From Aspidiotus rigidus (taxonomy: Eukaryota > Arthropoda > Insecta > Hemiptera > Diaspididae), in contig JAVHKY010000063.1 in NCBI GenBank assembly GCA_035079385.1, positions 620,001-684,000 on the forward strand: a stretch of DNA of 64,000 bases, given 5' to 3'. Shown in pieces: positions 46,601 through 61,246 of the stretch. Within the stretch, counting starts at the first letter, position 1. Each line of letters begins with the position of its first letter. The notes beneath the pieces are model-generated. The model was given only the letters and a program-made list of their open reading frames with translations. It ran no database searches and was not told where the DNA came from. The translations under genes were made by a program, and so were the position numbers.

Positions 46601-49600
46601 AAAAAGGAAAATCTGTAATATCAAGAAAAAAGAAATTTTATACGATAATACCAAATCTGGATTGACTGGAAACTAAATTGTAAGCCAACCGAGAGCGTGG
46701 TTGTAACGATGGATAGTTACATATTTCGTACTGATAGTTGTTGATTCGGGTCAACATTACTTTGGTGCGTTTTCGATATTTTCGGTGAAAGTGAGCTTAC
46801 ACTTTTCGGTATACATGGGTGAGCAAAATTCAGGATAAATTTGTCTTTAATCATCGAGCGTTCACTCAGTGGTCATCTGTAAGTGGAGATGTTTTAGAAT
46901 AGGACAAACACGTCTCACGTATCTTCTCGCCTCTTCCCATCTCCACCTTGACTTTTCATCAATTCTTTAATTCTTACCCATAATAAATCATCGCATTGTT
47001 TCATCCAAATTTTGTACTAATCTATATGAAACATATCAGAAACAGTGAGTATACTGACACATCTACAAATGGTTAACGATTTAACGCGTTTATTGTTCGT
47101 CACAAATCGAAGAGAGGACGGGAGGGGGGGGGGTTGCATGAGGCCAACCTCCGTAATGGTTACCACTGGGTAGACCGCATACAAGACCGGTACCATGGAG
47201 AATGGCTATGCACGGAAAAATGGATACAACTTACCAATGATATGACGTATTTTACAGTTGAAAATCAGAAAAGAAGGATCAGCCAAACGGATCTTAAACA
47301 GGTCATTTTTATTGAGAAAGAATTGACGTATCGAGTGTAGGCGTAGAAGTTCTCAAGAAATGCACGATAAATTCAAAAAATACGATGGTTCTTTAATAAT
47401 GTATAAAATAAGAAACAATGCGAATTTTTTAAGTAGTCAGTGTAAATGTGCCGGTAATTGTCGACATTTTCCTATACCAAGTTGCTAAATATATTGAACA
47501 AATCATGAAAATGAGTTAAATATCGACATTTACTACAAATATTTTGTAAATTTCGACTTGAGACGAAAGATAACGTATCTGAAGCAGATTGAAAACCGTA
47601 ATATAGCTATGATTGCGTTCTGCTTCGAGTTTTGATATTCACGTTCGCAAGATCTGTGCTCCAAATAAGATCTCTTGGACGTTAAGCTCATTATGAATCC
47701 CGCTACCAAGAAAAATAAATTTCACCCGTTCATAGTGTTATTTTAGTAGGCGTAGCAAATTATAACTCATCAACTCCCAATATTTTGCATAATATATAAT
47801 TGTGTATATGAATATATAAGACCGTACGCAACGAGCTGCTAATCGAATGACATCAGCAAAGTAGAGAAGACCAGGCGCGTAACTGCGGAAATTAGAAAGA
47901 AGAACAGAATTAAGTACAGTAACGGAAAAAGCAGAGAGTTAGATGATAAACTGAGCCCTTTGATGCAGAGTAAAAGGATAATGATAAATCTCACTCAACC
48001 AATTCATCCCATACATTTTGCTGCTCGGCTTGGCGTTTTTCAGCAACCTACAATAAAGCATCATGACTTTGCAGGCAAGTCTGGTATTTTTCAGGCACGT
48101 ACATATACACTGTATGACAGTCGTTCTATATATGGGTAGTATATTTGATAGAAAACTTGACAACGATTAAAGTTGAAAGCTTAAGTACCCGTATGTAAGT
48201 TGTACAGTATTTTTGAAAATATTCGCTATTTAGGCACCGAACATTATCGGATTCTGCCGTAAATATGTATAAGAGCTGTGTAGAGAGGATAGAATGACAT
48301 ATTCGTGTAATGTCGATAGAACGACTCTCGGCGACTGTCAACTCCATTCGCGCTCATGACAGATGGAGTTATATTAAGCATAACTAATCTCAGCCCCCAT
48401 AGTTTGAAATTTCGTTCATTCTCTTTCTCGCAACTTGTGACCTCATAGTTTGTATTCTCAGTCTCTCCCACTTTTGTTTTTGTACGATGACGAATCATTT
48501 TCTAGCCTCCCGACAATTAATTTGCTGCAGAACCTATACTGAACTGAGAAGAAATTTATACGTATAATTGTAAGGACTTGTAGCGAATGCTCAGTGTATG
48601 GGTGATGGGACTGATCCAATATATGTATACTGACGACACATTTTAGAGTAGATACACAACCCGTCGTGCACCTTCCTGCCCAAAAAGATAATAGTTCAAA
48701 TTGTCAATATTCCAACGATGCACAGCTATAAGCAATTAACTTCGACAAATAGGTACCGAGAGTTTATTTTGCGTATCCCGTAGCCTTTTTTTTTCCAGAC
48801 TGACCTGTCTTTTGCCGTACACATATAATGTGCAGTACGTGTGCACCGTTTAAATCGTTGGGACGTTCGAGTGGTACACGTAGATCGGATCATTGATTCC
48901 TTTATCAAACACTCCGAAACCTGTTTAAAACGCGTACACGTACCGTCTGAAAGGTAATCGTTCCATTACGAGTATTTTGTTCGCAATGCAATGCTTCAGC
49001 TGATTTGAACACGTACAATATTAAAGTGAAATTAGTGTTTTCGTAACATTATGACTCTCGTCATCTTATATAGGGTCTTCTGTTCGACGATTCGTCGAAT
49101 TCTTCGGAGCAGTGCAGCGGACGGAATGTTATATAATATGTAATGTGAAATAGGTACAAGAATAAATTACACATCAGGTAATGAAGCGTTCAACGAGTAT
49201 GGGGATAGTAATAATTGCTTCTTTTTTACGCGCACTAAATACTTCTTTGAAGAATCTTTTCTTTGATACGTGAAGGTACGAGTATAGAACCGCATTGTCA
49301 GTTCGGGACACTCAGTATATCTATATGTCGAGCCTCCACAAAACATGCCATTCGATTAAAACCGCTCACGAGGTTAATCCGCGTACGGAATTTAGACATT
49401 AACGCGAGTGTCTGTATTTTTTCGAATGTGATACAAAACGCAAACAGAAGAAAGCCCGTAACTATTGGAGTGTTTATTTAATGCTACGCGGAGGGAGAGA
49501 GAATTGTTGTATAAATGAGTCAAGCTTACATTTATTTCATAATAGCCGCTCGTTGAAGATGATATTTGAAAGCTACTGATTAGGTGACTGATCACGTTCC

Positions 49601-49838
49601 AGGTCATGAATCTACAAAACCGTCGCACTCCTCTCGATCACTTTACTTCATTCATTCAGCCATAATTTCCTCCCTCTATTAGGTATCCCTTCTTACTATT
49701 TAGACTACATGTTGTGTATACCTCATATATGTAGTCACGTGATACTGATACTTTGGTAACACGATATTAGTCATCGTTTATTATTCACGTAGGAAAGAGT
49801 CGCCGCTCCTTAATCCGCGGCGTTGAGAAATAGTATAA
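46601..49838. other. gene-free stretch
   Basis: AT-rich DNA with a G-run at about 47125-47134. I see no gene, RNA gene or element I can support. Confidence 0.45.
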
Positions 49839-50153
49839 TACAGTAGTTGCGTTCTATTTGTCAGAATTATGCGGGTTTTGAAAAACTTGAGCGATATTAA
49901 CACCTAACACCAAGATCAACCCCCCCCCCCCCCCCTCTGAAGCAGGGGTAAAATTCATGACACCGTATTACATCACCTTCTGACATTTTGTATTGTTTTG
50001 TAAAAAGAACACGCATCGGTGTTGAACTTTGGATGTCATCCATGACGTCACTTGCCAGGGTGAAGCACAAAAAGAACACTTCTCAACTTAACACCAAGTC
50101 TAAAAGTGATGAAAAGTGACTGAAGTCAGGACAACTAGAACGCAACTACTATA
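49839..50153. mobile_element. MITE with TA target duplication
   Basis: The element runs 49841-50151 (311 bp). The left end CAGTAGTTGCGTTCTATTTG and the reverse complement of the right end (TAGTAGTTGCGTTCTAGTTG) match at 18 of 20 bases. TA lies on both sides, as for Tc1/mariner/pogo-type insertions. It includes a C-run at about 49920-49935, two same-strand AACACCAAG blocks and a TGACGTCA octamer. There is no coding capacity. Confidence 0.65.
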
Positions 50154-51562
50154 GATATAATATTATCGACTTTGTAAGAATGTAAAATTTGCGAATTTCA
50201 ATAACATCCTTGTCTTGTCAGGTTTGCAGTACACATTCATCCACCAGCAGCCGAAAACAGAATATCTCTGTAAAATGTTGAATACGTAATATTTTCTTGC
50301 AGTTAAAACCGAGAAAAATCCTTATTTTAGGTCGTGGAGTGCTTCGAAAATAGATAGTTGTAGACTGAACAGCTTATCAAGCTCAAAAATTTACCGCGAT
50401 TTTGGAGTTTACAGCAATTAAATCACTTCTCCAAAGCCCAGCCTCTTCAAGATCTCTTACCCGCAATTATTGAGACGAAGACATCGTCTAACCGCAAGAG
50501 AATCGGTCATTCTTACCTTACCCACTTTCCAACAATTCTCTCACGTCTCTCGCGTGACCACCTCTCGTATTGTAACCCATAACCCCCTAACTATTTCTTC
50601 ATCTGCCTCCCTGCTCAATCGGAAAAGAATCGTCTGGCGCGAATCTATTAATGTCTTATTGATCATAACCAGAGTTTAGCTGAAAAATAGTTTAAAAAGG
50701 AAAACAGTCAAGAAAGGAAAAATATCAATTTTTTGCGCCAAGTAATCCTTATTTTATAAATTTCGTGATCTCTGACAGCTACGTCGATTCTTTCAACGCG
50801 AATCACATTCGTCTTTATTACACTTTTTTTCTGTATATTTCTAATATTAGTATTAAGAATAAAAGTCGTTCATACACGGTTTTTTCTTGAATATTGCCAA
50901 TGTCAAGAACAAGTTACCCGCATTCCGCACAGATTTTATTCTCGAGAAAATCGTAAAGGCTTGTCTGGCATTCGATATGCATCAAGAACGTGATTTTCCG
51001 TCGCCATTAATTCATATCGTATGACGAAAAATTCCAAGTCCTGATGTACCGGACACGTTATAATATACTCTCTAATAGTGGAGAAACATTATCGATGATT
51101 AGAGGAAATAAAAATAAAAAGGGTTGCCTCTCGCGCTGAATGTAGCGGGTAGAAAAGGCAGCCTATATTTAGTCGTTCGGTGTCATAATTAAAGTTGATG
51201 TAGTCGCCTCGTCGTATCAGCGACTTAATAAATTTACAAAGTTGAATGGTCTTTCAGATAAACGAAGGACTTTAATACGGGTAAGCCCTGTGTAGCATTA
51301 TTCGTAGTGATGACTCGCCAAATGCGAAAGCCGGAGATGGAATTTTCTAAAAGTGTTCAACTTTCCATATCCGGGCCTTTTCCATTTCGCTATATTCCGC
51401 GGAAAGTCAATTATGTATTCCTTGTACAACTTCTAAATGCACGGTAGGTACGAGGTCATTAGATGATCTAGAAGTCTGCGCGCAAATTTTGTATCGAAAT
51501 ATTATCTTCTCAATTCCGCGCATGAGATTGAAAACGATTTTATTATTCAAAACGATCGATTA
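50154..51562. other. gene-free stretch
   Basis: AT-rich DNA without recognisable gene or element. Short open frames are unremarkable. Confidence 0.45.
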
Positions 51563-51720
51563 TATGAGTCGCGCTCAGCGAAACCATGTACTAAGTCGGG
51601 GAAAAAAAAAATTCTGATTTTTTTTTTTATTCGAAAGCAGAAGACCTCTTCTGAAAATTTCACCAAAAATCGGATTTTTTTTTCCGACTTAGTTCATGGT
51701 TTCGCTGAGCGTGACTCATA
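51563..51720. mobile_element. palindromic MITE with TA target duplication
   Basis: The element at 51565-51718 (154 bp) begins TGAGTCGCGCTCAGCGAAAC, and its right end reads as TGAGTCACGCTCAGCGAAAC on the other strand. The arms pair for about 50 bp, through CCATG, ACTAAGTCGG and an A-run, leaving a loop of roughly 45 bp. TA flanks both sides (51563-51564 and 51719-51720). Short size, long TIRs and TA duplication point to a Tc1/mariner-related MITE. Confidence 0.7.
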
Positions 51721-52258
51721 TATGTAGTAACGAGGACTAAGATACTAATATTTTTCAAATTTTTATTTTAATTCTGAGCCGCGTAAATTAGAAGATTGTA
51801 TACCATACAAATATCTTACTGCGCAAAAAAAAAAAAAAAAAAAAAACGCTTACGCAGCAGCGTAATCATTGCCGACTTTCCCACCCCTTACAATACTATT
51901 CTGAGGACTCTAATGAATCAATTTGGTCCATTTATCTTGAGAATTACTCAAAAATCATTCATCCAAATGACCCCAAAATTTCTCCTTAACTACGTTGAAT
52001 ATACTGTAACATCATGCAGTCATATGGAGACGCTTGGTTGGATAATTTCCGAGAATCGACAATAACAAATTTGAGAGAAAATTGGGAACTGCTCAAATAA
52101 TTAACCACTTCGCAGATACATGACTATAATTTGAGCGAGGCCACTCATTAGATTTGGAGGAGTTGAACTGACAAAAAAAGCGTTAAAAATAAATAGTTGA
52201 TTATAATTATAATATATTATCTAATATACTGTATAAAGTAGAATGTTTGTCTGTATGC

Positions 52259-52288
52259 ATGTATGTATGTATGTATGTATGTATGTAT
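52259..52288. repeat. ATGT microsatellite, about 7.5 units
   Basis: Perfect tetranucleotide run starting near 52259, followed by ATGAATGTCCATAAC. No flanking gene. Confidence 0.85.
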
Positions 52289-55200
52289 GAATGTCCATAA
52301 CTTTTGAACGCCTTCACCTATCGACCTGGAATTTAAAAAAAAAAATTTCGCTTTATTTGGGTCAGGTTTTTGAATAAATTTCGACGTTCTGACTCCCTCG
52401 AGGTGGAGTAGGGGGCGAAAAAATTAGGGAAAAACGGGAATTATCGAGTATACTGAAACTGCTTCTCGCTGTACCTCAGACGTACGCGCGTTGTTCCAAC
52501 CCTTCAAACGCATTGAGCGGCGCAGTTTTAAAAATTAAGTTATTGTGATAACTCGAGTTTTACTCATTTTTATGAAAAATTGAAGAGAACAAAAATTGTT
52601 GCCCCTGTAATTTCCTTTCGAATGAGCCCGATCCCAGATTTTTAGCAGGAAATTTTGTGACTACAGTATTCGCTGTACTTTCATAATACGTAGGTAGTTA
52701 TTTTATTCACCCCCCACCTGCATACAGGGTTTTACATCCGGTACCTACCTATCTCATACAGGAACCAATAATTATCTAGACACGCACTGCACTGCGTGTG
52801 GGCTAACGGAAATGACCTTTTGTTACCTGTTGTCTGTGTATTTTCTTACAGACTGGTAAAATGTCAATGGATTTGTCTGTATTCTGCTGCGATACATCAG
52901 GCTTCACGCGTCAAGTCAGCTCTCAAGTAAATTAGTGTGTAATGTAATTCGGTAATTTTAATTTTTGCGCGACTCCGATCCAATCTTAATGATTTATTAT
53001 CTCTTGGTTATGGGAAACTTTTAACCTCTTTTTCACGCTTTGCATGCTAACCATTTATAAACATACCAGAATACAGTTTGTGTATGTTGAATTCTGCCAG
53101 TCCCAAATCTGGAAAATGAAAATGTGAGGGAAATGGTTCATCTTACATCTTACGCGCATTTTTCAATTTTTTCAACCTTCTCTTTCTCTTTACTCTACAA
53201 AGTACCGTATGTTATCATTCTCGGTGAAAATGAATTACTGAGGCTTAACAGAATTAAATTTTTGAAAAACGTAGCAAAAAATTCATCTGAATTCCAAGAT
53301 ACCTACAAAACACACATACCTACAAGATATAGATACCTATAAAACACAGATATCTACTCAATAACACACAGCTCCGCTAGTACAGTATATAAGGAAACCT
53401 AAAATTTGTTTGTAAGTCTCACAGTGATCTAGGACATATAAGACATTGGGAAAATTCATTCCCGGGTTTATCAGCCAAAACTGTGTCGGGAGTAATACCT
53501 CACATTTCTGTCGAAAAATCGGTAAAAAGGTCAAGGCTACAGTAGAGCGCACTTAGGCGAAATCTGAAACTTTGATTCGTTCGAGCCGAAAGCGTTAAAA
53601 AGACTCTGACCCTTCGTCACAATGTGGTAATACATCAAGAGATTATCAAGTGTCGTATTTAATTTTTTATAATCCCTCAACTCGAGTCAATTTCACCATT
53701 TCTCTCCACCGAAGACATAGGTATCAAAGTCATTTATTATTCATTTTGTGACAATCTCAGGAACAACAATGATCTACTACAAATTATTCACTCTCAAATA
53801 TATCAAATCACAGTTATGGACTATGATATCAACGACACCACCCTTTTATTTAATATTTCAAGCTCTCTAAGAGAACTTCAATCACAACATCAACTTCGCG
53901 GTACTATGTTTTTTTTGTATTGGGACACAATTTCGCACAATTCAGTAATAGCTTTTGCTGAAAGGTACCTAGTCATTGTTGTTGAAAGACTGGAATTTCG
54001 CCCAACAATTTGCAATAAGTCTCATAGAATAAATTCTTTATTTAGTGTAAAATAACAAAATCCACTTTGTCGTCAAGTTCATTCTTTTCTACGTATATAT
54101 TTCCGAAAAATATGTGCAATTTCTTTTTCGTCACATATAATTTTCCATGTCGCTAACACTAATTAATTCATCCATGACATATTTATCGGGTGACAGAAAT
54201 GCAAAATTATCCTACAGATTTTACGCGCACCACCAAGTAATTTGTTATGAGTTCTAATCTTTTTAAACCGAAAATATTCGACAATTAATTTTTATATTAT
54301 TATTTTTATGTGCATAATAAGACATCGCCAGATATTGTAAAAATGTTCATTATTTTCACCCTTCAAACTTCAATCAGCATACCTGAGGTTACCTGTTTCA
54401 GTTTTCTTTTCTTTTCATTTCGTTAGTCGTCGGTTCTCGTATATTATTATATTAATCGAGCCCTTTTTTCTCTTACATAATAATGTACACGTACTGTACA
54501 TACACATAATTCTTTACAATATAACACAAATTTGGGCCACACCCGTGGAGATCTAACGCCGTAACACATGTCGCAGATTAAGAAAGCAAACCGGATTCAC
54601 CAGGTGCGTAAAAAGAGGCGCTTTTTTCTAATATATATTTATAAAATAATATAACATTCGTTTAGTAAAAAATTCACTGTTACAGTCGTAGGCATACTCG
54701 TACTTTAACTATCATTGTAGCATAGAATACACATAAGCCACGACGTTAATATCCGTTGCCAGCCTACCTACTTTTTTTTTTTTTTTTTTCATTCTTCAAT
54801 GTCTCATTCCTTTCCCTCTTCTTTGCTGCAATTTTCTCATCACAATGAACACATACACGACATTATTGAATTCTTATTATCAAATAAATGTCAAACTCGA
54901 TATTGTATGTTTATTCGGCATCGAATTGACAGCTTATTGTGACAAGAAACAAAAATTGTTAATCTTACAATTATCGGTTTGTACGGTGCCACAGTACGAG
55001 TACTTACATAAGAAGAAGAGATAGAAAGACAGAGTTTCCTGGATACGTTTTGTACAGGATTTTCAACCAAACCTACATTAATTCTTAACATGTGTAAAGA
55101 TCCAGTTGAGGCGCTTCTCGTTCCTCATGAAAATTTGAGGTTCTCACCAATGAACAAGGATCTTTATTTTCCACAAAAAAAAGAATAATGATGGAAACAC

Positions 55201-57109
55201 TCACCGTTATCAAGTTCAAAGCAAATTCATTCATATTAGCCACGATCTCCAAGTGCAACTTCAAAGAAAGAAAATAATTATACTGGCTTCGGTGCGTTGT
55301 CACTTAATATACTTATAATCATCTCATTCTGACCAGCATTGTTCATCGTAGGATACAGTCGTGACGCAAACATTGATAGCATAAATTCAAACTTCTCCGG
55401 GAAAAAAGATTTCAATGCCGTCCCATAAAAAAGTAAAAAGTGATAAAAATAAGCTTCCTCCTGTTTTCCATGAATATTAATGAAGAAGAAAGTCAAAAAT
55501 TACATTAAAATAATAATGATATTGAATTGAAGCAGGGTAAAAGTAGTCGCGAGTTTGAACTTCAAATCTTACGTAAGCCGTCGCGCCGCTCCTTTCGAAA
55601 AAATGAATGTTGTACTCGAATACAGAAAGGGCGTCCACTCAATGTATATCTCATGGTAAAGGACGCCCTTTTCACACATACTTCCTCATTTGATTCGATT
55701 TTTTTCCCCTTTTCTAAATTCAAATGTGGTCGTTTCAATACTCGCAGTTTTATGATCGAGATCGAAAATACATCCTAAATTTTAAAGTTACACAACGAAA
55801 ATTTATGAGCTACATCAATTTAGTCGGACGATCTCGATATTTAATAACCTTACCCACAGAATAGGGTAGCTACACATATGGTGAGTTTAAATCAAAGATT
55901 GGAAGCACTTTTAAAGAAAGAATGAGAAGTCAAACAGCGAAATTGGTCTAGAGGCGTTCGGTCAACCCTAACCAAAAGTGTTAAGGGTATAACAGTTTCA
56001 ACCACAGTAGTATATGTCAAGCCACAAATACCAGTAGTCGATTGATGCACTCTTCGTAGGAGGTTCGCAGGTTCGCGTACGCACTGCATTGTATAATGAG
56101 ACTTTTTACACACTTCACCTCAACGGATTATATAGAAACCGTAGTCTTTTCTTCATTCCTAAGAAAAAAAGAAGGATAAGAGCAAGACAGGAAAGTAGGA
56201 GATAATAATGTAGCAACTCGTGTTAGATCCTTTCTTTTTTTTTTTTTTCTCTGCCCCATGTAATTAATGGAAAACATTTCAACGGTCGACACTTTTACAA
56301 CATCTCTAGTAGCCTTAAATGAATGTGTTAGAAAACCCCGCTGTGTAGTAGCCGTGTCCAAACAGCAGAATACTATGTTTTAGCCTCGCAGGACAGGACT
56401 CGCTGCGTACGCCATAAAAGACTCTTTTAGCTTTAATGTGGTGTGTCTACGAGTATTATACATTCTAAAATGTTACACAGACGCAATACAAAACTAGACT
56501 CTTTTTCCTGTAAACTGAATAATCGATTACCTACCGTGTGAATTTTTTATAGGATTGATTATGATGATGATAATGATGGTGACAAATGCTACTTGGTGGT
56601 GATGTTGGTGGTGGCGGTGGTACGTTATGATGCAGTACACGTTGTGTGTACGTTTATTTATACTCGTATAATGATTATTCATGGGTATTTATACTGATGT
56701 GTGGATTTCATGAGGGTTTTGTGAGCAGGAGTTTTCTACAGAACAATTACTCCGTACAAAAAATGTTGAGCTCGGACATGTATTTTGCCCTCTGTTCAAC
56801 AGCGGGATTCAGTTTTTGTAATAAAAAATGCATTTTTCGTAAAGCTAATCTCTTCGAGACTGATGACGTCAGAAGTGAATAAACTACCGTTGACCGTGAT
56901 ATGCCTCGTGGAACACCTCATGTACCTATGTAAAATATCTCCTGACGAAAACTCGAACAATATTTTGTCTCTATTATGCACGTAATATGTATGTATCATA
57001 ACTCATAAGTTTCATAAAACTTTCCGAGCCAATCAGAGAACAGGTAATAGTGGTCGTATGATTTTTATAATAATCTAATGGCTTAAAAATAACCTGGTAC
57101 CCTCTCCTT

Positions 57110-57250
57110 TTACAATAAAATAAAAGAAAATTTACTGGACAGAATAAATTCATGGATATTAGATGTCCAATGTCCTCAAAATACCCTGCTTTCGGGGATG
57201 AAATGAGAACACTTATTGTACAGAATAGAGTCATGGATAATGGGGATGTC
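57110..57250. repeat. degenerate direct repeat, two copies of about 50 bp
   Basis: GGACAGAATAAATTCATGGA...GATGTCCAATGTC (from about 57136) recurs as GTACAGAATAGAGTCATGGA...GATGTCTAATATC (from about 57218). Same strand, spacing about 82 bp. Confidence 0.45.
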
Positions 57251-57541
57251 TAATATCTTAAAAATGATTTAAAATCACCCTACGCCCTCTGATAACATGG
57301 CGACAGAAAGAGGATATTATATGAAAAACTGCAAGAGAAACCAAATCCCCATTTTTACCTCATAGACACCTTTTGTCCCGTTTCTGGGGGAATAATTAGG
57401 AATTAATGTTCAACAGGTTACTTCAACGTAGGATGAACGGCAAAGAAAATAATAAGGAAAGAAAATGCTCGGGAGACACATTTGAAAATTCGATCAAAAA
57501 GGTTCTTCGTCATTTGATTAATGCAAGAATAGTATATTTCA

Positions 57542-57655
57542 TGACAAGGTGCGAAAGCGACGTTTTGAGTGACGAGTTCAGTGTAGTTGCGACGCGAGTC
57601 GAAGATGAGTGGAGCAAGCCGAACGAGTCACTCGAGTCGCTTCGCCCCTTGTCTT
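57542..57655. repeat. hairpin with about 35-bp imperfect arms
   Basis: TGACAAGGTGCGAAAGCGAC followed by GAGTGACGAGTTC pairs with 57620-57655 (GAACGAGTCACTCGAGTCGC and TTCGCCCCTTGTC). The loop carries GACGCGAGTCGAAGATGAGT and GGAGCAAGCCG. It resembles in loop composition the hairpins at 1.1, 7.5 and 41.0 kb. Confidence 0.55.
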
Positions 57656-60600
57656 GGAAGATTTTTTTTATAACGACGGCTACGAGTGTTTTGAGTTTTA
57701 GGGAAGTGGCGCAACTATAATATAGAGTCGAACCACCTCTGCAAAAATCAAAATCATTTACCACGTTTGTTTATATTTGGCGAGGATACCTTTAGCGTCT
57801 TACCTCTGCTGAAGATGAAATATAATATACCGCTTACAAAGTCCAGTATACAAAGAGTGGCCTTTCTCATTCATCAGCTCAAAAGAAGTCGGTTCTTGGA
57901 AATGTAAATGGAAGGGAATGAGGACGCGAAATCTTCCTTGAAATTTGCAAATTGATCTCTCTACTTCCTCCTTAATTCGCTATATAAATTTTTCCCTCTC
58001 CTGCTGTGATACACCGGGCTATGGCCTCGATGCCAATCCCTCCCACCAACCTCTTTTTTTTCTCTCTCCTTATTTGTTTACATAATTTTTTTTAATAGAT
58101 ACTCAAGTCATTACTCATTAGTATTGTAATTTTTTTTTAAATTAATATTTCATACTCGAAACTGCATTGGTTCGCTTAAATAAATAAATAGATAAATTAA
58201 AAAAAGAAAAAATGCATTCATTGATACAATCAGCTCGGGTTATTGTAAGTAATTACACACTACTACTGATAGTCAACAGAATCTGTAAGAAATATATCGA
58301 CGTATAAACAGTCTTACTATTATTAGCTGAGAAGAATGGCAATTTTGGTACCCATGAACAGGACTCGAAAAACAAAGATCTAATCTTCCGAGTGGAAAAA
58401 GTTCTACGGTAGAGCAGAAAAAAAAACACGTTTGTTTGCACCTTGTTTGCACTTTTGAGTTCTCATCCAAATTATTGACGAATAATAATATTGTTTACAG
58501 GCATAATATAATAATCAAGAGGTATGCATGATGCAATGGAATCAAAAGCTAGAAAAAAGTATTGTACAGGTTGTATTGAAATCAAAATTCTCTTTCTCAC
58601 TCAGAGGGCTGTATTCAGTTGGAAGATCACATAAGTACTGCGTAGAAATCTGTTAACGTCATCTAATCTGTTTATAATTATTCACTTACAGAAAAATGAC
58701 CGGAAAATTGACCAATTACTTACAAGATTGTGGTCTATGATTCGACTGTAGTTCTTAGCTTAGTCACTTCTCAAATAAGTAACCAAAATCGGTCACGCAT
58801 ATTTTTTATCAACTCGAGACAAGAGAAGAACGTTTGACTTCTAATACAATCTAGCCTTTGAGGATGAGAGAGAAGAAAATTTGAACCATAACGACCGCTC
58901 GAGGGTTTTTGTATTTCACTCAGTTGTTCGAACCGTATACAATCAAAATAGTCTCTTCTTTTATAGTACTTTTTTTCTCTCTTTTTATCTCTTCACACCC
59001 ACACGTATCTTTTGAAGACATTATACGTAGTTGATTTTATACCAAGAAATTACGCCAATTTGAAAACATTTTTTCGTCTTGCTTTTCAATTTCGTTAAGA
59101 ATGGAATTCGTAAAAAGTTTTTCAGCATCACCGCAAATTTTTACTTTTTTGCGTTTTTTGATTGTAATTTTGAGCACAGATTTCTTTCGATAGTAGTCTT
59201 TTTCTCCATGAAAAGAAAGAATGATAGAAAACGAATTCATTTGGCGTACGCTTACATACGAAAAAAATCCCCTTCTTGCAAGATTGATTTACATTGTAAT
59301 CTTTGAACGTAAACTCGTATTCTTTTTGTTACAAACAGCGTCATAGTTACAGTATATGTTTTCCCGCTCCAATACCTTGATACGCATTCCTCTCTTTCTT
59401 CTGTCTCTTTCTTTATTTGAGTCAATTTAGAAAGGGTTTTTGTATAATTTACGTTGTTTAGGGCTTAAAAGGTCACCAGCGAAAGGATTTGAGAAAAATT
59501 AATAAAATTATTGTCGTTTTATTAAACCGCATTCGTTACACTGCTTGCTGCTGCAGGGCGACAAGGCAGAAAAATTGGGGTGAAATAGGCTATTTTTCTC
59601 AATACGTAAAGCCACTAGTCAAATAATCGAGCGTATTGTCACGGATTATCCGCTACATATTTACAATAAGCCTTTTCCATAATCGCGACACGACGAGTCT
59701 GTTATTTTAACAGCGCGTTTCTCACTGACAGTTTCGCTTGAAATTGAGACACTAATCCGGTACTGATCTGACGTAGATACTCGTCTACAAACTCAATTCC
59801 CTCAGTTCGCTTTCAATAATAAAATCGCGAATACACGAATGGAGCATTCGTAATAATACAGCGAAGTATAATGGAACACACGCACAATATAGGTACCAGG
59901 ATAACTTTATTGCACTTTTCCTGTACTTAAACGGTGTGTACAGCTAAATTTTTAACCCTTGATTGAAGAGTGATACAAAGAAAACTTATGCGGAGAACTC
60001 TACAAATTCCGGTAAGAAATTTAGAACGAATTTACTCTATTTGACCTAGGTATGATGTTTAATTCTGAGGTTACATTAGTCTGTATCCTGACCCAATGTC
60101 ATTTTCGTTATCATATTATATTTTGCAATTAATTGATCGCACCTTTTCATTTTTATCGCCCTTTTTCTTTCGGATTCGGACTTGCCAAGAGAACCAGTAC
60201 CAGATGTGCATGGGTTTTCTGGACTAGCCAGAAGAAGAAAAGAAAGTCTTGTATCAGATTAAATAGACGAGTAGAAGAGCTAAAGCGAAAGTTTTTCGTA
60301 AAACGTATGACCAAATGGAGTAAATTAACCCTTCTGAGTGAAGGGGAAAAGAAATTTGTATAACTTATATTTCGTTCTCTACTTCCTAGTATCTAAATTA
60401 CCAGTCTCCCACAAGAAAAATCCATTTTTAATTTCCAAAACATAATTCGCCTTTGTTAAAAATTTTTTCGCCTTTAAAATTCATTCTCATGAAAAGAGAA
60501 TTTACAAGTAATTTTACTGAGTGAAATAACAGCAAAAAACTCACGATGTTTGGTTTTACGAAGTCCAACGTCTCAGGTAACACCCCTGCACCCCTTTTGT

Positions 60601-60926
60601 TCTCGAATCGAAATCTTTCAATTTCTGTTTCTTTGTAACGGTTGTGTTGTGTCTTGAAATTTGTTGAAATCTTTTGAACAAGTCAGCCACCTCCTTTCTC
60701 TACTTTATATGAAAAACATTCTGGAAGCCCCTCCCTCCCCCCGTCTCCAGGTCAGCCATCTCTCCCTGCTCTTTGACCGAATTTTTTTCAAGCTCCTTTG
60801 ATGATGTCACGTTTTAATGACGTTACACTCTTCTTCGGATCAGTCTGATGTACGATGATGAGAAATCAATGTGCGGCCTAACCTTACCAGTTTGTACCCC
60901 CCCCCCCGCCCCCCCCAAAAAAAATA

Positions 60927-61246
<320 letters not shown>

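Larger units (their letters stand above)
51721..60895. other. long gene-free stretch
   Basis: About 9.2 kb with no supported gene. It includes an A-run at 51825-51846, an ATGT microsatellite at 52259-52288, a T-run at about 54771-54790, a degenerate direct repeat at 57110-57250 and a hairpin at 57542-57655. The text after the ATGT repeat (CCATAACTTTTGAACG) is a phrase often seen next to such microsatellites in insect repeats, which suggests an old element, but I cannot delimit it. Confidence 0.45.

Noticed and set aside
49897..50079. Minus-strand open frame ending in a Gly run
   Set aside because: It arises from the C-run inside the TA-flanked MITE.
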